The notes beneath the pieces are model-generated. The model was not told the origin of the DNA. It ran no database searches and saw nothing but the letters and a program-made list of their open reading frames with translations. Positions 1-9,946 of a stretch of DNA of 41,464 nt are shown here, piece after piece (the first letter of the stretch is position 1; every line of letters starts with the position of its first letter). This DNA comes from Planctomycetota bacterium (lineage in GTDB: Bacteria; Planctomycetota; Planctomycetia; Isosphaerales; Isosphaeraceae). The DNA lies in contig JAKBAP010000002.1 of assembly GCA_021808995.1 (NCBI GenBank), forward strand, positions 1 through 41,464, in the 5' to 3' direction. Position numbers and translations under genes: made by a program.

Positions 1-201
1 GCGGTGATGAGGGATCGGGACGGGGACACCACGCCCGTGACGTCGGCGCGGAGGTCGTCGTCAGGAACGGCCCCGAAAGACTGGATTCCTTGTATCCATT
101 ACCGCGTAAGGCCCGCTCGAGGATTTCCGAGGGATCGGGCGATCTGGGAAGGGATCCTCGACGTTCGGTGGGCTCGGCTGACGGGGACTTGGGAAAACGG
201 G

Positions 202-2181
202 CTATGGTCTGGTCACTGATGTGTTTGAATCCTTGGCCTTGGGCATGAATCGGGTGGCGACTCCGTTGGCCAAGCCGCGGAGGATCTGGAGCTTGGCGCC
301 AGGCGTGGTTTGTTTGGTGGTCCAGGCAAGGATATCGGCTGGGTCGCCGTGCTCGGCTTGCTGTTTCGCGATGGATTCGAGCATTTTCGCCTTCTCGTCG
401 GCGTACATCCCCTCGGGTTCTGGGACGAGCTCGACCGCGCGCAGGGCACCGGCGATGTCGCCGGCTTCGAGGCGGGCGGAAACGATCTGCTCGATGGTAT
501 TTTCCTGGAGGAATTTGCCGTTGGGGAGTCGAGCCCAGTCGGCGATCATTTTCAGGGCGGGATCGAGGTCGCCGAGCTTGGCCTGGGCTTGGACCACGGT
601 CTGATGCGCGAGGATGACGGGGTCGAAGCTGAGCGTCATCGCGCCCGATTCGCCGTGGGATTGGTTGACGTACATCCACAGGCTGTCGCTCGTGGCTTGG
701 CTCGTGGCGTCGAGGGCCGCGCGGATGGAGGCTCGGGCGTCGTCGAGTCGGTTGTTCTTGGCCTGGGTGATCGCGAGATTGGTGAGGATCTGGACCTTGG
801 ATCCGCTGGTCGTGACCGCGCTCACGATCCGCCTCGCCCCTTCGACGTCGCCGGCTCGGGCCAGGATATCGCCCAGGCTGGCGAGGGGAAAATAGGCCTC
901 GGCGTCTTCCTCGGGCAAGGGGGCGATCATCTCGACGGCGGTTTGGGCCGTGTCCTTCGCCGCGAGGTCTTGCTTGGCCCTGAGCTGCTGTTCCGCGACG
1001 GCGATCATGACATACACCCGCGACTGGGTCGCGCGAAACGTTTGCACGTCATTGACGGGATGGGGTTCCCCAATCGTCGCGTAGGCCCCCTCGAAATCCC
1101 CTAGCCGAGCTTGGGCCTCGGCGATTCGCCGGAAGACGGCGATTTTCTTGGAAGGGCGATCGAATTTGGCCTTGAGAGCCAGCTCCTTGAGTCGCCCGAT
1201 CGCGTCCTTCAGGTCTGGCTTGTGGCTGGAAGCCACGGCGTCGGCGAAAACCCAGAGCCCATAATTCTGAAAGTCTCCAGTGAGTTTTCGCGTGATGATC
1301 GCGAGCGACTCGCTCGTCTGGCCGGCCTTCACCATCGCTCGCAATACGAGCTCAACCGCCTGGTCGCGTAAAAACTCATTTTTGTTCTCGAGTGCGTCCT
1401 TCAAGGCTTGGTTCCAGGCGTCCTTGGCGATCTGGGCGGGACAGGCTTGGGCGATGTCCAAGAGTAAGCGGACCTTGTTGAGGCCCTTTGTGATCGCTTT
1501 CGCCGATTCGATCGCTTCGCGAAAGGTCGTCTCCGACGCGGCGGAATCGCCGGCCTTGGCCTGAATCTCGGCGACCTTCTTTTGAATTTCCGCCTTCTTG
1601 GCCAAGGGGTCGTTGTCGAATTCCATGCCTGGAGGGGGCTCGAATGGGAACGGGGATTCGGGCGCGATCGACCGTGCGGCCTGGAGCGCCTGCCGGAGGG
1701 TCAACCTCGCCTCGTCGCGATCGCCGGCCTCGACCTGGGCCGCCGCGATCTGGACGAACAGCGTTGCCCGATCAAGCCCCGCCTCAAGTGATGACACCGC
1801 GTTGGTCACGTCCAATGCCGATTGCAGGGTGGCCCGGGCCGACTTTTGATCTCCAATCACGGCCTGCGCACGACCGAGAGCTCGAACGACGTCGGCTTGC
1901 AATTCCTTTTCAAAACGCATCCCGAAAAGGTTCGGAGATGGGGGACGAATCACACGCTCCGACCTCGCCGCGTCGTCCGCCATGGTCTGGATTTGCTTGA
2001 CTGCCTGCCCGAGCACCGTCTTGACCTGATCCTTCGTCGGGGAGGCGCTTGGCTTAGCCTTCGTTTCCAGGGGCGGGGGTGGTTTCACGGTCGCCGATGC
2101 CTGGCCCAAGGCGGCTGGCGAGGCCAAGGCCAGGAGCGCCGCCGCCATGACAAACCTCAGCGAGGTCGAGTCGGGTTTCAT
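202..2181 (-). CDS. Secreted TPR-like repeat protein
   Basis: Long minus ORF. The likely start is internal (MKPDSTSLRFVMAAALLALASPAALGQ), which gives a good signal peptide. Repeated helical motifs such as AGDRDEARLTLRQAL, AGDVEGARRIVSAV and LGDLDPALKMIADW are TPR-like. Confidence 0.8.
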   Translation of the reverse strand: MKPDSTSLRFVMAAALLALASPAALGQASATVKPPPPLETKAKPSASPTKDQVKTVLGQAVKQIQTMADDAARSERVIRPPSPNLFGMRFEKELQADVVRALGRAQAVIGDQKSARATLQSALDVTNAVSSLEAGLDRATLFVQIAAAQVEAGDRDEARLTLRQALQAARSIAPESPFPFEPPPGMEFDNDPLAKKAEIQKKVAEIQAKAGDSAASETTFREAIESAKAITKGLNKVRLLLDIAQACPAQIAKDAWNQALKDALENKNEFLRDQAVELVLRAMVKAGQTSESLAIITRKLTGDFQNYGLWVFADAVASSHKPDLKDAIGRLKELALKAKFDRPSKKIAVFRRIAEAQARLGDFEGAYATIGEPHPVNDVQTFRATQSRVYVMIAVAEQQLRAKQDLAAKDTAQTAVEMIAPLPEEDAEAYFPLASLGDILARAGDVEGARRIVSAVTTSGSKVQILTNLAITQAKNNRLDDARASIRAALDATSQATSDSLWMYVNQSHGESGAMTLSFDPVILAHQTVVQAQAKLGDLDPALKMIADWARLPNGKFLQENTIEQIVSARLEAGDIAGALRAVELVPEPEGMYADEKAKMLESIAKQQAEHGDPADILAWTTKQTTPGAKLQILRGLANGVATRFMPKAKDSNTSVTRP

Positions 2182-2310
2182 TGGTGGTATCCTCGTCTTG
2201 ATCGAATGGGAGGGGAATCCGAGGCATTGACGGTTCATTCTTGTCTCGAAACTCACGAAACGCAATCACCTTACGACCGGCGCGGCCCGCGCGGGTCCCG
2301 ATTCACCAAG

Positions 2311-2339
2311 TTGGCTCATGGCCCATGCTGGGATATAGT
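2311..2339 (+). promoter_or_regulatory. Putative sigma70-type promoter upstream of def
   Basis: TTGGCT (2311-2316), 17-bp spacer, TATAGT (2334-2339). A GAGGAG Shine-Dalgarno-like stretch (2365-2370) precedes the TTG start at 2381. Confidence 0.4.
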
Positions 2340-2380
2340 GTGAGGGTGCGTGATTTCCACTGACGAGGAGAGTCCCAGCC

Positions 2381-2992
2381 TTGCTTCGGATCGTGAGCTA
2401 CCCCCATCCCGCGCTTCGCTATGAATCGCGCCCGATCCTGGAGATCGACGACGCCTTTCGGGCGGCCGTGCGCGAGATGTTTACCCTGATGTACGCGGCC
2501 AAGGGCATCGGGCTGGCCGCCAATCAGGTGGCGCTTCCGTTTCAGTTTTTCGTCCTCAACCTCACGGCCGACCCCGAACAACCCGACGAGGAAGAGGTCT
2601 ATATCAACCCCGAGATCGTCAAGCGACACGGCTCGGTCGAGGACGAGGAAGGTTGCCTCAGCCTACCGGGGCTCTATTCAAAGGTGCGACGAGCCAAGAA
2701 GATCCGGGTGCGAGCCTATGACATCCAGGGAAACCTGGTCGAGCGCGATGTCGATGACCTGCTCTCGCGCGCGATCCAGCACGAGACCGACCACTTGCGC
2801 GGCAAGCTGTTTATCGATACGCTCGATCCCCTGGTCTTGCATGGGTTTTCGGAACGGATCAGGGGCTACGAGCTTGAGTATCGCCAAGGGCAGACGCAGG
2901 GCCTGATTCCGGCGAACGATGAGCTGCTCAGGCGGCTCGGGTGCCTGGCCCGGCCATCGCCCGAGGGGATTTTCACCGAACCCGGGGCGTGA
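2381..2992 (+). CDS. def: Peptide deformylase
   Basis: All three deformylase motifs are present: GIGLAANQV, EGCLSLPG and QHETDHLRGKLF. TTG start. Confidence 0.96.
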   Translation: MLRIVSYPHPALRYESRPILEIDDAFRAAVREMFTLMYAAKGIGLAANQVALPFQFFVLNLTADPEQPDEEEVYINPEIVKRHGSVEDEEGCLSLPGLYSKVRRAKKIRVRAYDIQGNLVERDVDDLLSRAIQHETDHLRGKLFIDTLDPLVLHGFSERIRGYELEYRQGQTQGLIPANDELLRRLGCLARPSPEGIFTEPGA

Positions 2993-3042
2993 CCCGCTCG
3001 AACCCAATTGGGATCGAGACCGCCAGCCCCAGAGAGAGACCC

Positions 3043-3996
3043 ATGGGCGAGCCGACTCGGATTGTGATGTTGGGAACCGGTGATTTCGCGCTCCCCACCT
3101 TTGAGCTCCTGGCGGAGCGGGGGCACGAGATGGCGGCGCTTGTCACTCAACCCGATCGACCCCAGGGGCGCAGGCAAGAGATCACCCCGGCGGCGATCGC
3201 CGTGGCGGCCCGCGCTCGGGGTGTCCGTGTGTTCCAGCCTGAAAACGTCAATGATCCGGCGAGCTTGGCGGTTTTGCGGTCGTTCGCGCCCGATTTACTG
3301 ATCACTGCGGCCTATGGCCAGATTCTCTCGGCCGAGGCGCTGGCAATCGGGCGGATGGGGGGGGTGAATCTGCATGGATCGATCCTACCGGCCTATCGCG
3401 GGGCAGCGCCCGTGGCCCGGGCGATTCAAAACGGCGAGGTCGTCACGGGCGTGACCGTGATCCAGATGACCCCCCGCATCGACGCTGGCGGCATCGTCGC
3501 GATCGGCCGCCTGAACATCGACCCCGACGAGACCGCCGGCGAGCTCGAGGCTCGGCTGGCGAGACTAGGGGCTCCGTTACTGGCGGATTGCATCCCCCGA
3601 ATCCTCGCCGGCACCGCGACGATCATCCCCCAGGACATCGCCCAGGTCACCCGCGCGCCCAAGCTTAAAAAGGAAGAAAGCGCCATCAAATGGACGAGGC
3701 CCGCTCTCGACGTTCATAACATGGTGAGGGCGATGCAGCCGTGGCCGGTGGCGTCGACCATGCTCCTTCGGGAGGGGGTTGGTCCCTCGCGCTTGATCGT
3801 GCACAAGACGGCGGTGACAGAGGGATCGGGCGAGCCGGGCGCTGTCGTCGAGGCCGAAAATGGGCGGCTCACCGTCGCGTGTGGCGACGGGGCGGTCGCC
3901 CTCTTGCTCGTCCAGACGCCGGGGGGACGCCCGCTCACGGCCGCCGAGTTCTTGAATGGCCGCAAAATCGCCCGCGGCGATACTCTCAAGAGCTAA
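3043..3996 (+). CDS. fmt: Methionyl-tRNA formyltransferase
   Basis: MGEPTRIVMLGTGDFALPTFELL, LITAAYGQILSAEAL, GVNLHGSILPAYRGAAPVARAIQNGE. Directly downstream of def. Confidence 0.95.
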   Translation: MGEPTRIVMLGTGDFALPTFELLAERGHEMAALVTQPDRPQGRRQEITPAAIAVAARARGVRVFQPENVNDPASLAVLRSFAPDLLITAAYGQILSAEALAIGRMGGVNLHGSILPAYRGAAPVARAIQNGEVVTGVTVIQMTPRIDAGGIVAIGRLNIDPDETAGELEARLARLGAPLLADCIPRILAGTATIIPQDIAQVTRAPKLKKEESAIKWTRPALDVHNMVRAMQPWPVASTMLLREGVGPSRLIVHKTAVTEGSGEPGAVVEAENGRLTVACGDGAVALLLVQTPGGRPLTAAEFLNGRKIARGDTLKS

Positions 3997-4133
3997 ACCC
4001 CAGATCCCACCCGCCAATCCCGTCACAACCGGAAAGTCCGCCACGCGCTTCCGCGTCCCCGATCGATCCGCCGTGCCTGTTCCCGCCGACATTCGTAAGT
4101 AGAGGCAGGAAGCACTCGCTCGAGGATCGAGCC

Positions 4134-6134
4134 ATGGATCGAACAATCCGTATTCATTTCGTCTACGCCGCCCTCGCGACCCTGGTCCTCGTTCCCACGC
4201 CCAGGCTCGCCCAGGCCGGTGACAATTCCGCTCGACTCCAGGGCCTCAGGCTCTATGACAAGGGGCGATACGCCGAGGCGATCCCATATTTCAGCCAGGT
4301 GCTCTCGCCCCATTCACGTGACATCGAGATTTTCAACAAACGCGGAGTCTGCTTTCTCAAGCTCAACCAGCCCGAGCTCGCGCTCAAGGATTTCGACCAG
4401 ATCATTCAGCACGAAAAACGCTACCCGGCTGCCTTTGGCAAGCCGGCGGTCTGGAATCCGTCGTCGACCTGGGCCCCGTATCCTTCGCTCTTGCCGTCGT
4501 GGGGGTGGGTTTACTATCCGCAGGGGTGGGGAAATCGGGGGATCGCGCTTTTGATGCTGGGGCGTGATCAGGAGGCCCTGACGAGCTTCCAGGTTGCCCT
4601 CGATCGCTGGTCGGCCTCTGGCTGGTGGTTCGATTCAGAATATCGCGGTATGGCGAGCGCCTACGAGGGGGTCGGGGAAGCGCTCAAACGAATGGGCCGG
4701 CCTGGGGAGGCGTTTACCGCCCTGAACCAAGCCGTCTCGCTGAATCCGCGCGATCCCGTGGCGTTTGTCGGTCGCGGCGACCTGCACGCCACGCTTGGAA
4801 GGTATGCCGAAGCCGCCCTTGATTATAGCAGGGCGCTGGCGCTCGACGGCCGAAACCCGCGGGCGCATCGCGGGCTGGGAATTGCCCGGGCCTATCTCGG
4901 CCGCGACTCCGAGGCACTGGGCGACTTGAACCACGCGATCGAGCTCGATCAGCGCGACGCGTTCGCCTATAGCAACCGGGGGGCCTTGCTGGCCCAGCGA
5001 GGGGCGAACGAGGCGGCCCTGGCCGATTACGACGCCCTGATCAAGCTCGCCCCTGGAAACGCAGGCGCTTATAAAGACAAAGGGGGCGTCCTGACCCGGA
5101 TGGGGCGGCATCGCGAGGCGATCGTGGCCCTGAACCAGGCGATCACGCTGGATTCCTCAAAGGCCGCCTCCTATCAGAATCGCGGGGCGGCCTATCGGTC
5201 GCTGGGCCAGTACGAGCACGCGATCCGGGATTTGGATCGGGCCATCGCGCTCGACCCCAAAAGCGCGGGGGCCTATTCGAATCGAGGGCTGGCGCGATTT
5301 GGGACGGGCGAATACGACCTGGCGGTACAGGATCTGGACAAGGCGATCGAGCTCGCGCCCCAGGCGGCGATCCCGTATTTCAACCGGGCCGACGTGTTGG
5401 CGAGACTGGGTGATCGGGGGCGGGCGCTTAAGGATTACGAGCGTGCGGTTGAGCTTGAGCCGCGGCTCGCGGCCGCGCACGCCGCCCTTGCCCGGCTGCA
5501 TGACGCCGACGGCGATTCCGGGCAGGCGGCCCATGAGCTGGATCGCGCGATCGAGCTTGATCCTCGCGCGGTCGGGCTCTTGCGCCAGCGGGGCGACCTT
5601 CGGCGCGAATCGGGCGAATGGACTGGTGCCCTCGCCGACTATGACCGGGCGATCGCGCTCGACCCGCATGATCCGACGACCTATCTTTCGCGGGGCTGGG
5701 CCCGGTTGGCGGCGGGCGTCGATGGCGCTGATCGGGACGCACGGGTGTTCCTGAAAATCCAGGGATACCACGACGCGAAGTCCCCGATGATGGCGCTTCT
5801 GGCCGTTTTGGGGGCGAAGGCCCAGGGTCGCAAGGACGAGGCCGCCCGATCGCTCGACGAGGCGATCGTGAATGTCCCGGTCGGATCATGGCCTTCGCCG
5901 GTTTTCCAGTATCTCCGTGGGACTCTGAATGCGAAGGCGCTCGTCTCCGACGCCGGCCCCGCTCGGGCGGCCGAGGCTCATGCCTATCTCGGCCTGGAAC
6001 GGCTCTGGGCCGGCGAACAGGCCAACGCGATCGAACACCTCCGCGAGGCGGCCGCCAGGTCACCCCACGGAATCGCCGGCGACCTCGCCCGGGCAACCCT
6101 CAAGCGAATCCAGGCCGGGCCTACTTCTTCTTGA
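4134..6134 (+). CDS. TPR repeat protein, secreted
   Basis: Signal peptide MDRTIRIHFVYAALATLVLVPTPRLAQA, then many consecutive TPRs (for example AYSNRGLARFGTGEYDLAVQDLDKAIELAP). The ORF-track start at 3741 overlaps fmt and is unlikely. Confidence 0.9.
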   Translation: MDRTIRIHFVYAALATLVLVPTPRLAQAGDNSARLQGLRLYDKGRYAEAIPYFSQVLSPHSRDIEIFNKRGVCFLKLNQPELALKDFDQIIQHEKRYPAAFGKPAVWNPSSTWAPYPSLLPSWGWVYYPQGWGNRGIALLMLGRDQEALTSFQVALDRWSASGWWFDSEYRGMASAYEGVGEALKRMGRPGEAFTALNQAVSLNPRDPVAFVGRGDLHATLGRYAEAALDYSRALALDGRNPRAHRGLGIARAYLGRDSEALGDLNHAIELDQRDAFAYSNRGALLAQRGANEAALADYDALIKLAPGNAGAYKDKGGVLTRMGRHREAIVALNQAITLDSSKAASYQNRGAAYRSLGQYEHAIRDLDRAIALDPKSAGAYSNRGLARFGTGEYDLAVQDLDKAIELAPQAAIPYFNRADVLARLGDRGRALKDYERAVELEPRLAAAHAALARLHDADGDSGQAAHELDRAIELDPRAVGLLRQRGDLRRESGEWTGALADYDRAIALDPHDPTTYLSRGWARLAAGVDGADRDARVFLKIQGYHDAKSPMMALLAVLGAKAQGRKDEAARSLDEAIVNVPVGSWPSPVFQYLRGTLNAKALVSDAGPARAAEAHAYLGLERLWAGEQANAIEHLREAAARSPHGIAGDLARATLKRIQAGPTSS

Positions 6135-7953
6135 CCGGAGTCGGCGGGCCGACCCGGGCGACGATCGCGCGCCAGGCGTTCTTGGACGCCATTTGCACGC
6201 CCATGTCGGGGTCCGCGCGCATCCGCTGCATGGCGTGAAGCGTGTCCTGCCCGCCGATCACCGCCAGGATGTCGCAGATCCGCCGACGCATCTGCGGGTC
6301 TCCGACGGCGAGCCGCGTGAGTACCCCCTTTTCCGCCGGCGGACCCATGGCCTTGAGCGCCTGCTCGACCTCATGCCCGTCTTCCTCCCAGTGGGTCATC
6401 ATGGGCTCGACGGCCCTTGGATCGCCGATCTTGCCGAGAGCCTTGATCGCCTCCTTGCGTACGAAAAAGCGGGTGTCGTTCATGCACTGAATCAGCGCAT
6501 TGACACTGTCCGGGCTTTTCCAGATCGCCAGCGCCTTGACCGCCTCGCTGGCCAGGAAGCCGTCGTCGTCGACCAGGAGCGGGATCAAGGCTTGCACGAC
6601 CTCGGGCAGGTGTTGATTCGGCGCGATCCGGGCCAGTCGCTCGACGGCCTGTTTGCGGTGGTGGGGGTCGCCGGCGGTGATTTCGCTCAACGATTTCGCG
6701 ACGGGATCATCGCCGGGAAAGGCCGCGTCACCAGCGAGTTGGCCGGGGCCGGAGTTCACGGATTGAGGCGGCGGCGGCTGACTCGGAAAGCGATCAGCCT
6801 GACGCCCCCGGCGAGATGCCTGGAGCTCAGCTCCCGGGGTGGGGGTCGATGCGATGAATTCCTCGCTGACCTGGACGTCGATCTCCTCGCCACTTACCCT
6901 TGCCCTACCAAAATCGATCACGGAGGCCAGCGAATCCGCCGTGGTCGCACCCAGGACCCTGACCCTGACGACCCCGTCCGCGCTATTCATCGAGATCGCC
7001 CCGCAATTGGGCACCAGGTGTTTCAGTTTCGCCTTGATGGCCTGGAGGACGTCGGTCTCGCTCGGGCCCAGGCCTTGACTCGGGTTGGGGGGAAGGCCGT
7101 GCAGAATCAGGGTGACATAGCGTAACGTGGCGGCTGGGGCGGATGAGAGCCGGCCCAGGTTTGGCGTGATCGTGGGCCCGGGGGCGGGAGCGCCCGGGAC
7201 GAGTCTGGTGGCGACTGGCGGCGCGGGGGGGGGCGCGCCAGGCGCGGGTCCGCTGATGGCCCTGGCGAACGTCATCACGAACGACATGGCAATGATGACA
7301 AGGTATGCCGAAAAGCTCAGGGCCCAGGGGCCCCGTACCTGCTGCCAGCGCGTGATCAGGTAAAAGAGCCCATAGAATGGGACGAAAAGGAACATCAGCA
7401 AGCAATAAACGCTCTCGCGGGCCACGGCGATCAGCAGCCCAAACCCGCCGGCCAGGAGGGCGACAACGGACACGACAGCCACCAGTCCGGCGAGTCCGAT
7501 CCCGATCATGCCGACCCCAGGCATTCGGAGCAGCCCCGCCCAGGCCATCAAGAGGATGATGGCCATCGAGACGAAGCTAAAGCCCAAATAAGCCTTGAGG
7601 AAAGGATCCCATGCCTCGGAATCGGATTCGTAACGTTTCCTTGATGGCTTTTTCTTGGCGTGGTCAATTGGGGCGACGCGTGGCGGTGGGGGCAGGTCTT
7701 CCTCGAAATAGACCGGCTCGGCGGGAGCGGTCTTGAAGGATCGGACCGGCTGGTCCTCCACGACCTCGAAGTACGGCAGCGGCTCGTCCCAAGACGCGGA
7801 CGAGGCCTTCGCTTTTGGCGCGGGATCGTCGGGCGTGGGCGTGGGGATGCGAAAGGTCTGGGCACACTTGCCGCAGCGGGACTTGCGCCCGGCAAGTTTC
7901 TGGTCGACTTCGTACTCTTTCCGGCAGTGGGGGCAGTTGAATACGAGCCTCAT
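6121..7953 (-). CDS. MJ0042-type zinc-ribbon, multi-TM, HEAT-repeat protein
   Basis: N-terminus MRLVFNCPHCRKEYEVDQKLAGRKSRCGKCAQTFRIP (CPHC...CGKC zinc ribbon), several hydrophobic helices, C-terminal HEAT repeats (DPVAKSLSEITAGDPHHRKQAVERLARI..., AIKALGKIGDPRAVEPMMTH). Confidence 0.85.
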   Translation of the reverse strand: MRLVFNCPHCRKEYEVDQKLAGRKSRCGKCAQTFRIPTPTPDDPAPKAKASSASWDEPLPYFEVVEDQPVRSFKTAPAEPVYFEEDLPPPPRVAPIDHAKKKPSRKRYESDSEAWDPFLKAYLGFSFVSMAIILLMAWAGLLRMPGVGMIGIGLAGLVAVVSVVALLAGGFGLLIAVARESVYCLLMFLFVPFYGLFYLITRWQQVRGPWALSFSAYLVIIAMSFVMTFARAISGPAPGAPPPAPPVATRLVPGAPAPGPTITPNLGRLSSAPAATLRYVTLILHGLPPNPSQGLGPSETDVLQAIKAKLKHLVPNCGAISMNSADGVVRVRVLGATTADSLASVIDFGRARVSGEEIDVQVSEEFIASTPTPGAELQASRRGRQADRFPSQPPPPQSVNSGPGQLAGDAAFPGDDPVAKSLSEITAGDPHHRKQAVERLARIAPNQHLPEVVQALIPLLVDDDGFLASEAVKALAIWKSPDSVNALIQCMNDTRFFVRKEAIKALGKIGDPRAVEPMMTHWEEDGHEVEQALKAMGPPAEKGVLTRLAVGDPQMRRRICDILAVIGGQDTLHAMQRMRADPDMGVQMASKNAWRAIVARVGPPTPVKKK

Positions 7954-8096
7954 GATCGTCTCGCCTGGGCTGTGCGGGAATCGAGAGGAGCTAGGATCGG
8001 GACTCTTTGGGACCTTCTCGTCGTCGAGTGCAAGCGTTCTTATCTTGCCAATCAATCCGAGCAAGCACAATCCAATTCTACCGTGGTCGGTCGAAT

Positions 8097-9653
8097 TCAG
8101 GTTCCGGCGGTCTGGGCTCCGAGGCGGGTTTCGTCGACGAACCGCTCGTCGGCCACTCCGAGATCACGCGGAGAGCCGGACATCGGGGCGTGGATATAGA
8201 GCCGCTTGGCGTCGACGACGTCCCGAGCCGCCGGCGCGGGCGTCATCGCGTAGACGACTTCGCGCGCGTGGTCCGCGATCTGAAGCCGGGGGTCGTAGAC
8301 ACTGTTGAATTTGAACAACATCTTGAGGGTGTTGGTTTGCCCCCGGGCCAGATTATGAGCCAGGATCCCCGCCAGGCCGGCGACCGCGCGAAAGCCGAGA
8401 TGCTTCCGATTGAGCACCTGCTGGGTCCTCACCAGCTCGGCGTAAAACTCGGCGAGCGGGAGCTGGGTGGGCAAGACGGCGTGCTGGATGTCAAAGAGTC
8501 GATAGTCGAGGCTGGTGACCCGACGTGACTCGGTAAGCCAGCTCTCGGTGCCGGGATAGGGGGTATTGACACTGATATTCACGATTTCGGGGATCTCGAG
8601 ACACCACTGGCGGATCACCTCGAACCGGCGCGCGTCCCATGATGGGTCCGCGATGATGTTGATGGCGGTCATGAGGCCCAGCGAACGGGCGAAATCGAGG
8701 GCCTCGAAATTCTTGGAGAGCGAGACTCGTTTTCGGTGTTTCTTGAGCCCCTCCTCGTCGATGGCCTCGAGCCCCAGGAAGATATACTGGAGACCGAGCG
8801 TTTTCCAGAAGCGAAAGACGTCTTTATTGCGCAACAGGACATCGCCGCGGGTTTCGAGATAGTATTGTTTTTTGATGCCGGCGCGCTGGATCGCCTCGCC
8901 GATGGCCATGCCGTGCTCGGCCTTGATGAAGGCGACGTCGTCGACGATGAAGACGCCGGGCTCGCGAATCGTGGCCAGCTCGGCCGCGGCCGCGGCGGGG
9001 CTCTTGACGCGGTAGCTGCGTCCGTAAAAGGTCCAGGCCGAGCAAAACGAGCAATCCCAGGGGCATCCACGGGAAAACTCGATGGACGCGCAAGGGTCCA
9101 GGACGCCGATGAAATACTTTCGCCTGCGCCGGGTGAGGTCGCGGGCCGGGAGCAGGTCGTCAAGTTCGCGGACAAACGCGGGGCGAGGGCCGTCACCCTC
9201 GAAGGTGACAGCGCCGGGAACCACGGCGAGAGCCTGGGTCGAGCCCTCGGCAATGGCGGCCAGCAAGCTCACGATCGAGGCCTCGGCCTCTCCCTTGAGC
9301 ACGCAGTCGATCGCTCCCGCGCCGTGATCGAGCAGATCCCTGGCGACGAACGACGCGCTATGGCCGCCCACGACCACGAAAATGCCAGGCGCGAGCCGCT
9401 TCGCCGCTTTCGCGAGCTCGACGACCTCCGGGACATTGGCGAGATAATTGCACGAGATCGCCAGCACGTCCGGCCGCCACCGACCGACCGCGCTCGTGAA
9501 GGTCCCTGGTGATTCCACCTGAAGGTCGATGAGTCGCGTCTCGTGCCCTGCTCGCCGGGTCGCGGCGGCGACAAGCTCCAGGCCCAGGGGCTCGAGCTTC
9601 AGGAAAACTTTCGTATACATAAGGGGGCCAGGATGAACGGCCAGGATTTTCAT
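8097..9653 (-). CDS. hpnR: B12-binding radical SAM protein, hopanoid C-3 methylase HpnR-like
   Basis: N-terminal B12-binding-type domain (MKILAVHPGPLMYTKVFLKLEPLGLELVAAATRRAGH...), radical SAM CxxxCxxC (FSRGCPWDCSFCSAWTFYGRSYR), RKYFIGVLDPCASIEFSRG and LNRKHLG. Overall arrangement resembles HpnR as I remember the family; not searched. Confidence 0.7.
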   Translation of the reverse strand: MKILAVHPGPLMYTKVFLKLEPLGLELVAAATRRAGHETRLIDLQVESPGTFTSAVGRWRPDVLAISCNYLANVPEVVELAKAAKRLAPGIFVVVGGHSASFVARDLLDHGAGAIDCVLKGEAEASIVSLLAAIAEGSTQALAVVPGAVTFEGDGPRPAFVRELDDLLPARDLTRRRRKYFIGVLDPCASIEFSRGCPWDCSFCSAWTFYGRSYRVKSPAAAAAELATIREPGVFIVDDVAFIKAEHGMAIGEAIQRAGIKKQYYLETRGDVLLRNKDVFRFWKTLGLQYIFLGLEAIDEEGLKKHRKRVSLSKNFEALDFARSLGLMTAINIIADPSWDARRFEVIRQWCLEIPEIVNISVNTPYPGTESWLTESRRVTSLDYRLFDIQHAVLPTQLPLAEFYAELVRTQQVLNRKHLGFRAVAGLAGILAHNLARGQTNTLKMLFKFNSVYDPRLQIADHAREVVYAMTPAPAARDVVDAKRLYIHAPMSGSPRDLGVADERFVDETRLGAQTAGT

Positions 9654-9946
9654 GGGATGCGACGGTCTCCGACGGTGAAAAGCCCCCAGATCCTCGGCGT
9701 GGCACGCCGGTTGTGAATGAGGTTTAACCTTTCGCTCCCCTCGTTACCAGGGCTAACCGGTTCGATCCCCGGCTCACCGTCCCTACCGTTTGCCCAGGCT
9801 TCCCATGGTGCCCCCGGGACGCGGGTCAACCGCCGGGATCGTTGGTGCTTGGGTCGCGAGTTTCGATTTCCGAACATGGCGGCGTTTTGGTATCATGTTG
9901 TCAATCAGGTTTGGCGAATGCCCCTTGGGCTAGGGAGTCTTGTTGG

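Noticed and set aside
4-219. 71-aa plus ORF at the left edge
   Set aside because: No recognisable domain and Arg-rich shadow-like composition; cannot be supported.
9700-9715. Sigma54-like promoter TGGCACGCCGGTTGTG
   Set aside because: The -24 part fits but the -12 GC is GT, and it sits about 230 bp upstream of miaB, a gene not expected to be sigma54-dependent.
9673-9779. Possible tRNA: GGTTCGATCCCCGG T-loop-like stretch with CGGTGAA/CTCACCG acceptor-like ends
   Set aside because: The T-arm stem (ACCGG/CCCGG) has mismatches, the span is 107 nt, and no convincing D or anticodon arm could be drawn. Chance similarity or a tRNA remnant; tRNAscan-SE would settle it.
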